A DNA stretch of 64,000 bases from Daucus carota subsp. sativus (Eukaryota > Streptophyta > Magnoliopsida > Apiales > Apiaceae), in NCBI RefSeq assembly GCF_001625215.2, contig NC_030381.2, positions 19,183,131-19,247,130 of the forward strand, in the 5' to 3' direction. The notes beneath the pieces were generated by a model. That model did not search any database, was not told where the DNA came from, and saw nothing but the letters and a program-made list of their open reading frames with translations. Shown piece after piece: positions 56,701 to 64,000 of the stretch (positions are counted from its first letter, which is position 1; each line of letters starts with the position of its first letter). Made by a program: the position numbers and the translations under genes.

Positions 56701-57188
56701 AAAATACTGTCTGGCATGCTATTCTCTTAGATTTAGTCATTTTTGTAATTGGTTTAGTATTTTGTTATTACTATATGACAATGTTATCTATTAATATTAA
56801 TGCAGAATATGGATACACCATGAACATAACAGAAAAGAGCGATGTCTATAGTTATGGAGTGGTTTTGCTAGAGATCCTAAGTGGGCGCAGCGCTGTTGAA
56901 TCCCGAGTTGGTGATGGATCACACATAGTTGATTGGGTGAAGAAGAAAATGGGAAGCTTCGAACCAGCTGTTACAATTCTGGACTCAAAGCTCAGGGGAC
57001 TACCTGATCAGATGGTACAAGAAATGCTCCAAACACTCGGAATAGCCATGTTCTGCGTAAACTCATCACCAGCTGAACGGCCGACCATGAAAGAAGTGGT
57101 TGCATTGCTAATGGAAGTTAAGAGTACTCCCGAGGAATGGGCGAAAACTTCTCAGCCTTTAATCAAACAATCCACAAGTCAGAGCTGA
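53735..57188 (+). CDS. LRR receptor-like kinase, RGI (RGF receptor) group, RGI5-like
   Basis: Plasma-membrane receptor kinase; RGI proteins perceive sulfated RGF/GLV root-meristem peptides (family knowledge). Exon 1 is 53735-56612 and exon 2 is 56806-57188. The intron has a GC donor (CAG|GCAAGT) and CAG acceptor, restoring the conserved IAP|EYGYTMN; total 1,086 residues, the usual size. Order: signal peptide (1 to about 32), LRR N-cap with CSWQGITC, about two dozen LRRs, a membrane segment (about 716-742), then a kinase with GKGCSGVVY near 795, catalytic Lys near 815, HRDVKCNN near 910 and DFGLA near 931. RIGG at 208-211 matches the RxGG motif reported to recognise the sulfated peptide end in RGF receptors. 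The ATG (MEKNKATLD) precedes the hydrophobic leader. A short upstream reading frame (53640-53657) may lie in the leader. Confidence 0.92.
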
Positions 57189-60100
57189 TATTTCTCCTCA
57201 TTGTGAGAAGTTCATAGATTTATCAGGAGGGAAAAGATAATTGGAATTATTATTGCCAGGAAAGGTAGGAAAAGCTAGAAGGTAGTAGTATTGGCTTTCG
57301 ATAAGAATATTGTTATTGTACAGTTTTAGAATCCCTAATGTAGCTGATTAGGATCATGTTTTTGCCATTGTTCTTTCTTGCTATCTGTTTCCTGTAATTC
57401 TCAGACTATGTTGGAATACATGAAAGATTAAGAGGAATGTAAATCGCAAATTTAAATAAAAAATAGTATCCATCTTCGAAGCCTTTAAGTGTCTGTTTGT
57501 TCTTAACAGTTCAAAAGGCTAAAAGCATAGCATTGTTGCTGCATTTCACCCCAAGAGTTGCTGTTTGTTTTACATTGCACAACTTAAAAAACTCAGTCAT
57601 CTTTACATAAACGCACACACATGGAGAGAGAGATCCATTTTACAACAGAGAAAACACATTTTCATTAAGAGGCCGTTTGGAAATGTGCATTTCATTTCAA
57701 ATGATGGATCTCAAATGACAGGATTTGAGTTGTCATTTCCAATTCTCAGATTTATACTAATATTTAAATGTCTGGATTTCATTTTCAAATTCCCAAACAA
57801 GTTATTTCATCAAATCCAGAATTTCAAACGAAATCCACATTCCCAAACAGGCCATTAGTCTGTTGTTCATATGGAAACCTAACTGGCTCAATGGCCAAGC
57901 CTCGTATCTTCGTGAAAACGCCTTCCCTGTAACTGCTGCAATGGCTACTGTCTAAATCCCGAATCGTGGAAAAACCTTCACCAGACCCTGCTCGTGCAAC
58001 GAAGATAAAAAGGGAATTGTAAGAACATCACACTTTGATGTAGGCCATGAAATGCAGTGGAAAGAGAGACAGATGATAACAGACCATGCATTCATCCATT
58101 CCCCACATGCTTTCACATACAATGGAACTGTCTCCCCAAACACACATTACATATTTGAATAAGAGCAAGTCCATATCCCACTTGTGTTTTTATTCAGAAA
58201 AAATGAAAATTTGGTCAAAAAGAGAATCCAGTAAGATTGCACTATCAGTTTCTGAGATTTGTTCCCATACATTCACTTGTTCTGTCAGAAAATCCATGGA
58301 GCCATGAGATATTGTCTCTCTTTGGACAAAGTAATGACATAACATGTATCAAGTGATAGGCAAGTAGAAAGAAACCGGTTGCAACCGTGTGGGGGCAACC
58401 AAGAATCCAAAAGCTAGTGATTCTGAGCAACACTTGAGTAGATAGATAAGTTGAACAGATTATACATTAATAGAACTTAAATAATTTATTTTTTTTATTT
58501 AGGTAATTTAATTTGATAATAAGAATAAAGAGGGGAGTCTTCACTTCATGTAGTTGCAGAGTACGTCATGTCAAAATCCAAGCTCTTACAAGCAGACGGA
58601 CCAACATCAACAGACATAGTCCGATTTAAAACGGAGAAATAATAATATAAGGATTTTTACAATCAAGTCGTACGATCAACGGTAATGTAAGGAATTCAGC
58701 GCATTCTTTGAAGCTACTTATGATAGTATCAAGAATTTTGCACATTCTCTGAAGCTACAAATAATAATATCAAGATTTTTGCACATATTTTGCAGAATGA
58801 AGAATTAAGAATTTTGATAATGAAAATAATGAAATATGATATTCCACAAGGTTATAATACTAACGCATAGTACCTTGTGAAATGAATTGAATCCGTGTTT
58901 TTTTTTTAGAGAGAATTGAATCCGTAATTTCAAATCCAAAGTATTGAAGTTGTTTAAGAAATGGTTTATAGATGAACTCCAATTCCACCAACCAAGTTAT
59001 ACTGCAAGTGCAAAGCACCGATGAAAAAAGTAGCCCAATGCACTGATGAAACTTTAGATTTTAGAGCTTATTTATCAACCTGATGGAAAACAAATGAGGA
59101 CATTTAAATGGAATTTACTTTGAGAGGGTCTCAAAAAGACTCAACAGTAGTTACTACTATGATCATAGTATCTTTCATCTGCACCAGAAATCAACAAGGC
59201 CACCTGAGTTGCAACATCAAAAGGTTCACATATGGAACCACCAGTTTTAAACAATTTTTAAGATGATCAGCACTGGCTAACAATAAGATTTATGACAAGA
59301 CTGTCCCCGAAATATAAGCGACAGTTACTTTTGTATCTACAACTTCATGCAAGACTCTTGAATGCTAAAAACAATCTTGATTCACTTATGCTTCAGGTTT
59401 GTACTTTTAATGATATGCAAACCATTTCACATATGCTCCCAAAGGTAGAAATATACAAATGATATCAGAGGGGCAATACTAATAAACTAATTACAACTAA
59501 CCAAGATATAATCAAACTACAATAGAATTTGCACGCCTACTATGTTAAACCTAATAAATCTCCTCTCGAGATACTTGTTTTTCAGTTTTCGCACCTTTTC
59601 CCACATACCTGTCTCATCCATACCTTTGAATTATAACATTTCGGCATTCATCAATCACTAATGAGATTTTTGACTACCATGTTTGAAAAGAATTGAATAT
59701 CACAAAAGTCAGAAATAAACTAAACCAACCATTTCAATGTATATTATTATGTCGTGCAAGCTGGTACTTACAACTGGGAAGAAAAACTTCTAACAAGGAT
59801 CCGTGGTTCTGCACTCAATAAAGGTGTCACTCTGAGGAAATGAAGACTAGCATTCTACAAGCAGCGACTGCTGGAGGTGTTTATATGTCCAAATAGAATA
59901 ACTTGCTCAATGAGGTTCGAAATACACATCATCATGCATGCATATCTGTCCTCAATTATAGGATCACTCATCACAAATTATTTAATTCTCAATTGGACTA
60001 AATCATTTTTTAGTTCAGCTACTCCACTTGAGCACAAAACCAACGATAGAACTCTCTATTTTATTACTCATACTATAGGCTTCACTCAAGTTTCCTAGAA

Positions 60101-61553
60101 AAATCAAGATTAAATACTATAGTTAGTTTATGTACTTGATGTCACACACCGGCAACTATATCTCCGAATCCCCTGCCACCAGGACCAGGACTGAGAAATT
60201 ACTAGAACCCTCTTCTGATTGTTTAGAGGGTGATCGCGGGGTCACTGAATGAAATCCTCCGTTTATTTCGGAGGTGCTGACTCGCAGTAAGGCAGAGATA
60301 TCCATTCGTAGCCATTTTCTTTTTTGGTGATTCTAAATTGTAGTTGCCACTTTCAGTACAAGCAACAGAAGTTGATTCACATTTTTATCACTTCCCAAAA
60401 TTCTAGTTAGCAGGTTCATAAACATTACAGATCTTGCCTAGCCTGACTATAGAATCCATTCCCGGTGTTAGGTTCCCTTGTTAGGATTTTGCATCCTTCT
60501 TGATAGCAGATCCAAAAAGAAGCTCCTTTCTTCATCTACTTCTTTGCTATATACTAATAAGAATATGCATGGGTTTCTGGTAGCCTCTTCAAGGAACCTA
60601 AGAGCTTACTTTTGAAATATTTATGATTATGTTTTTATCATATATAGATGCAGATTGCTTTAAGTCAGAATCAGCAAAGAAGTTTCTTTTTGTGTCCAAC
60701 ACATCAATCTCAAATCTCCTTGTACATATTCTGAAGTCTGAACTCTAGTAAACCAAATTGCATGAACCTTACAAATTCTTATAACTACTATTATATATAT
60801 TTAAACAAAGCTTTAGAGAGGCTTCAATAAGAATTTCTTAAATGTCTCTGGTCAAAAAGAATATTATGATTTGTGGTACTTCTGCTCGAAATTTTTCTCT
60901 CATTATGATTTTTCATCAAGCGAATATATGTTATCAGCAAAGCATAAGCACATGTCAGAATTTCATTATGTCGATTCAGAGTATAAGAAGATTTCACCTA
61001 GTCCACTATAAAAACTGGGAAGTCGTTTGCAAATTTTATTATATATAGATACTAGATAAGTAGATAGTAGTCATAGGTAACATTATGTAATGAAATCACT
61101 GGTTAAGACATCATGTCCTAGGCTTTTTAGGCAAGCAGTTCATTCTTAGTTGCTAGCTGCCAGGCAAATTCCACAAGATGATCATTTCCAGTGCTCAACT
61201 TTAATCATAAGTACTAGCTACTAAAACAAAATGAACAGTTTTAAATATAAAAAAAACCTAATTAAGTTGCAGCTCGCAAAAGCAATACAATTTATAATAG
61301 AATTATCCATTCCATTGCGCGAGAGTACAATAAGTCACGTCTTATTCAATAAAACTACATAATTAATTAAATGAAAATTACTCTCATACGCCATTATTGA
61401 ACGTTATAATCAATATCATCATCATCATCATCAAATTAGATTCCTCAAAACTATAAGATTACACTTACATAAGTCTTGTCTCGATCGGCAAAATGTAGTT
61501 TCTCACCTTGCTGTTTCCGTAAAGACCCGGTGCTTAAAAAGCGCAAAAGCTCA
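57189..61553. other. Gene-poor spacer downstream of the receptor kinase
   Basis: Apart from the MITE at 57671-57853, no coding region or recognisable element is seen in these 4.3 kb. A small hairpin (CCTCCGTTTATTTCGGAGG) lies near 60257. The open frames present are short, lack composition bias and match nothing I recognise. Confidence 0.5.
57671..57853. mobile_element. Short MITE with GGCCGTTTGG ends
   Basis: It begins GGCCGTTTGGAAATGTGCAT and ends ATTCCCAAACAGGCC, an inverted repeat. Subterminal CATTTCATTTCAAATG/CAAATCC phrases recur. The flanks CATTAAGA and CATTAGTC are only partly alike, so the target duplication is uncertain. It is probably hAT-like. Confidence 0.65.
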
Positions 61554-62033
61554 CTACTCATTAAGTTGGGCAAGCTCAGCCTTCAGCTGCTCAATCTTGA
61601 GCCCCATTGATCTCTGCACTACTCCCTTCTCTTTATCAGGCAATTTAGCCAACAACCCTTCAAACAAGTCCAAAACTTCTTTAACAGCGATACGAGCACA
61701 CTCAGCTTCTTCATCAAAATACACTGTTTCTTTCGATTCTAATGCCATTTCAATCTCCTCTCTAGCCTCTGCAAACTTGAGATTGATTTCATCCACTACT
61801 TTATCTGTATCTACACTGTATTGCCTTGAGTTTTGTGCATTCTTGAAGTGAATTGATGGGGTTGTGCTCTTTTGGTTGATAAAAAAGTGATCTTTATTGG
61901 GTTTTAAGATGGGTTGATTTGATAGCGTAGAGAGTGATTTTAGGGGAAACAAATTTATGGGTTTTGAAGAACTTCGAAAAGGGTATCTAGAAAGCAAAGA
62001 TTTGCAGAGAGAGATTGATGAACGATGATGCAT
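61554..62033 (-). CDS. Small putative mitochondrial protein with coiled-coil C-terminus
   Basis: Single-exon 159-residue protein. The N-terminal half (MHHRSSISLCKSLLSRYPFR onward) is Arg/Ser/Leu-rich and acid-free, a good mitochondrial presequence. The C-terminal half is strongly helical and acidic (AREEIEMALESKETVYFDEE, then VLDLFEGLLAKLP and LKIEQLKAELAQLNE), probably a coiled coil. I recognise the pattern of the C-terminal half as a conserved plant protein of unknown function, but can name no family. It is divergent from the gene at 62414 with 380 bp between start codons. Confidence 0.75.
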   Translation of the reverse strand: MHHRSSISLCKSLLSRYPFRSSSKPINLFPLKSLSTLSNQPILKPNKDHFFINQKSTTPSIHFKNAQNSRQYSVDTDKVVDEINLKFAEAREEIEMALESKETVYFDEEAECARIAVKEVLDLFEGLLAKLPDKEKGVVQRSMGLKIEQLKAELAQLNE

Positions 62034-62413
62034 TTTGAAAGATAGAGATTGGTTAGGTTCAAGAACTCAAAACCCTAATTCAAGAAATTGATTGTAGAGT
62101 CCTGAAGAAAAAAGTAAGATAATATCTGGGCTCTCAAAAGAAAAGATTCTTAACGCTATATGGGCCAACAGAAAAGGCCCATAATGGGTTTTCAAGAGAA
62201 GGCCCACGTGTGTTATGTATTTGACCTTAACTAAAATAACTGAATGATCACCAAAACCACAAAAAGATTGTGTTCTAGTCAAAATCTCAGTTACAATTGT
62301 TTAACAAATCCTCTAAACACACCAACTCTAACCAACTACATTATTGTCTGCAACTGCTTATATAAAACAGAAAACAACCAAGGTTTAAGATAGATGTGAG
62401 AGAGAAAATCATC
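62034..62413. promoter_or_regulatory. Shared bidirectional promoter region
   Basis: Only 380 bp separate the start codons of two divergent genes. A TATATAAA box at 62359-62366, about 55 bp before the plus-strand ATG, would serve the plus-strand gene. The minus-strand gene shows no clear TATA, which fits a housekeeping mitochondrial gene. The shared promoter is inference. Confidence 0.5.
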
Positions 62414-62770
62414 ATGGCTAGACAAGTTTCCATGGTGCAACGGCTAAGAAGCAAAATATCTGGAGCAAATGTGTCGATGAAGTTGTTTCTTTCACGAAAA
62501 TGGCGTCGCTGGAGTGCCTGCTATGGTTACCATAAACATGATCCTGTTATACAGCTCTACCAACAAGGGGCTGGGGATCATGGTTTTCAGTTTGGAAACT
62601 GTGATGAAAGCACTAATAGTGGTGAAGTTTCTGTCTGGAAGAAGAATATAGTCATGGGTGGCAAGTGTCAGCTCCCGGATTTCTCAGGTGTCATAATTTA
62701 TGATTCCACAGGGAATGTTGTTACACCTCCTAAACCTTCAGCTGCACCTCTTGCTCTTACTTGGAAATGA
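62414..62770 (+). CDS. Small conserved plant protein of unknown function
   Basis: Single exon, 118 residues from ATG 62414 (MARQVSMVQRLRSK); the frame is also open upstream but without another ATG. The N-terminus is basic (KLFLSRKWRRW). The C-terminal block VWKKNIVMGGKCQLPDFSGV, then IIYDSTGNVV, is the hallmark of a family of small plant proteins that I have seen repeatedly without any known function (VWxKxIxMGxKCxxPxFSGxIxYD). There is no signal peptide or membrane segment. A basic N-terminus and compact C-terminal motif could suit a nuclear or membrane-associated adaptor, but that is a guess. Confidence 0.75.
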   Translation: MARQVSMVQRLRSKISGANVSMKLFLSRKWRRWSACYGYHKHDPVIQLYQQGAGDHGFQFGNCDESTNSGEVSVWKKNIVMGGKCQLPDFSGVIIYDSTGNVVTPPKPSAAPLALTWK

Positions 62771-63126
62771 AACACAGAATTTGCACTCTTTTGTTTGCTT
62801 ATGGTCTTTATACAGATCAATTTCTTGATTGTAATTTTCTATATATAATGCAAGTCATTTGTTCAATGTTAATGTCCAACAGAAATACACAAGGTTCTTA
62901 TTGCCAACTGGCCTTACCTTCAGCTACTTGACAGGCATTAAACACATTGCAGTAGAAAAAAAATATTGGATTCTTTTTAAACATTATAGATAAATCATCT
63001 TACAAGGTGGAAATTGGTTAGTAGATGACAAGGTAAAGATTACTGGTTCCCCTCGTAACATTATACATCATATAAATAAATTACATGTACAAGAAATTTA
63101 AAGCAAAATTTGTTGTGCCGCTGCAA

Positions 63127-63695
63127 TCAAGAAGCTCTGAATGGTCCGCTCTTGTTAGATGACGAGCTGCGCCCCCTGAACCCAACAACATTCAGCTTTG
63201 ATGTAGACTTCACAGCACTGGACTTCCCACTGCCTGTCTGTTTCTTGCCACCGGTTGCTGGCCCTCTATTGCTACTCACAGTTGAAGATTTTACAGGCTT
63301 TGAAACCTTAAATCCCGAGCTCTGCTTCTTGCCACCAGACACTGGTCCTCTTGAGTTACTTGTGTTTGAAGACTTCAGTGGTCTTGAAACCTTAGTCGCT
63401 CCCCTCTTAGATTTGATTGTGGAGGAGGCTCTGCCAGAGTTTGATCCAGATGCCCTTGTGCTTCCAGCCTTGCCATGAACAGAGGCTGATTTCCCAGATA
63501 CAGCTTTCTTCCCCCGACTTGAAACTTTAATCAACTTTGCATTTTTAACTGTATTCTGAGATATTTTTGACCTGGCCGTATCTCTTTTAATATAATCTAC
63601 TGTAAGAGACTCCAAGCTCTCATTTTTCATTATGGCTTCCTCGATTCTAGTTGCTAAACTATGGTCCTTTTTAGCTATCAAACTTGTCACCTTTC
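63127..63695 (-). CDS. C-terminal exon of a basic Ser/Lys/Gly-rich protein (partial)
   Basis: The last exon of a minus-strand gene runs to a stop at 63127. Its 5' edge is an acceptor at 63696-63697 (AACAG|GAAAGGTGACA), so upstream exons lie toward or beyond the window end. The first part (SLATRIEEAIMKNESLESLT) looks globular. The rest is low-complexity and basic, with two imperfect copies of a roughly 22-residue unit (SRPLKSSNTSNSRGPVSGGK and SKPVKSSTVSSNRGPATGGK), suggestive of a disordered nucleic-acid- or chromatin-binding tail. I do not recognise the protein. The sequence 63700-64000 shows no exon I can support. Confidence 0.6.
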
Positions 63696-64000
63696 CTGTT
63701 AATTGAAGATGATAATTTTGTAAAATTTAAAGCACTTGGTACCCAAAACCTAACTACAATTATAATCGGGAAGTAAACCCTAAAATAAATGAGCCCTAGC
63801 ACAACAGAGACGAGCAATATATTCAAAGTAGCAATTTCATTGTCAAACCACTTGACACTGGACGACAATAATTTAATATGTCATTTACAGGAGTGCTGTG
63901 CAGGTGTACATGCTTTGGATTCGTATTCAACATAATTGCACCCAAATTTGGAAACTGAGACTAAGGTCATATAATGCTTCAAGAATGTACCGAGGTCATT

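Noticed and set aside
63110..63478. Plus-strand 122-codon frame rich in Leu/Pro/Asp opposite the basic protein exon
   Set aside because: It is the antisense of a Ser/Lys/Gly-rich repeat. The minus-strand frame has a splice acceptor and plausible composition.
1..64000. CRISPR arrays, prokaryotic defence systems, tRNA and rRNA genes
   Set aside because: No regularly spaced repeats with unique spacers, no clustered prokaryotic-type genes and no cloverleaf-forming tRNA sequence were seen. The window is plant nuclear DNA.

Overview
The window is nuclear DNA of a flowering plant, almost certainly a eudicot. It is AT-rich, its genes carry spliceosomal introns, it holds plant-only gene families (S1-domain chloroplast protein, subfamily XI LRR receptor kinase, plant type I inositol 5-phosphatase), and it is dense in plant transposons. 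I cannot name the species from sequence alone. All exon models were derived by hand from splice-site phase and protein conservation, not from transcripts.

Layout. 1-9.0 kb is transposon-dominated: diverged repeats, a decayed hAT transposase (about 1.47-3.96 kb), two Stowaway-like MITEs and a 655-bp hAT-type non-autonomous element with a perfect 8-bp target duplication. 10.05-12.94 kb (+) is a two-exon acyl-activating enzyme (AMP-forming acyl-CoA ligase). 13.85-14.98 kb is a run of four MITEs just upstream of a seven-coding-exon choline/ethanolamine kinase (15.86-18.95 kb, +). 19.98-32.46 kb (-) is a type I inositol polyphosphate 5-phosphatase gene whose ten coding exons join in perfect phase. 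It has been hit twice: a complete 5.4-kb Ty3/gypsy chromovirus sits in one intron, and a 1.27-kb solo LTR sits inside a coding exon. 34.3-36.2 kb holds LINE and RNase H-like remnants. 37.4-38.6 kb is a Helitron piece with an RPA-like (DUF223) fragment. 38.80-46.71 kb (+) is an eight-exon chloroplast S1-domain RNA-binding protein (RLSB/PDE338-like) whose first intron holds two nested, equal-length PIF/Harbinger-type MITEs. 46.7-53.6 kb is a transposon-rich spacer with a second Helitron. 53.74-57.19 kb (+) is an LRR receptor kinase of the RGI (RGF peptide receptor) group. After a gene-poor stretch come a divergent pair (61.55-62.03 kb, -, putative mitochondrial protein; 62.41-62.77 kb, +, small conserved protein of unknown function) and the 3' end of a basic Ser/Lys/Gly-rich protein (63.1-63.7 kb, -).

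These are independent housekeeping and signalling genes, not an operon or cluster. I found no CRISPR array, no tRNA or rRNA gene and no prokaryotic-style system. The most interesting material is the double retroelement hit on the 5-phosphatase gene, where a cryptic donor inside the LTR could restore the reading frame. Next come two GC-AG introns, the matched nested MITEs and the Helitron pair carrying fragments of the same RPA-like gene.
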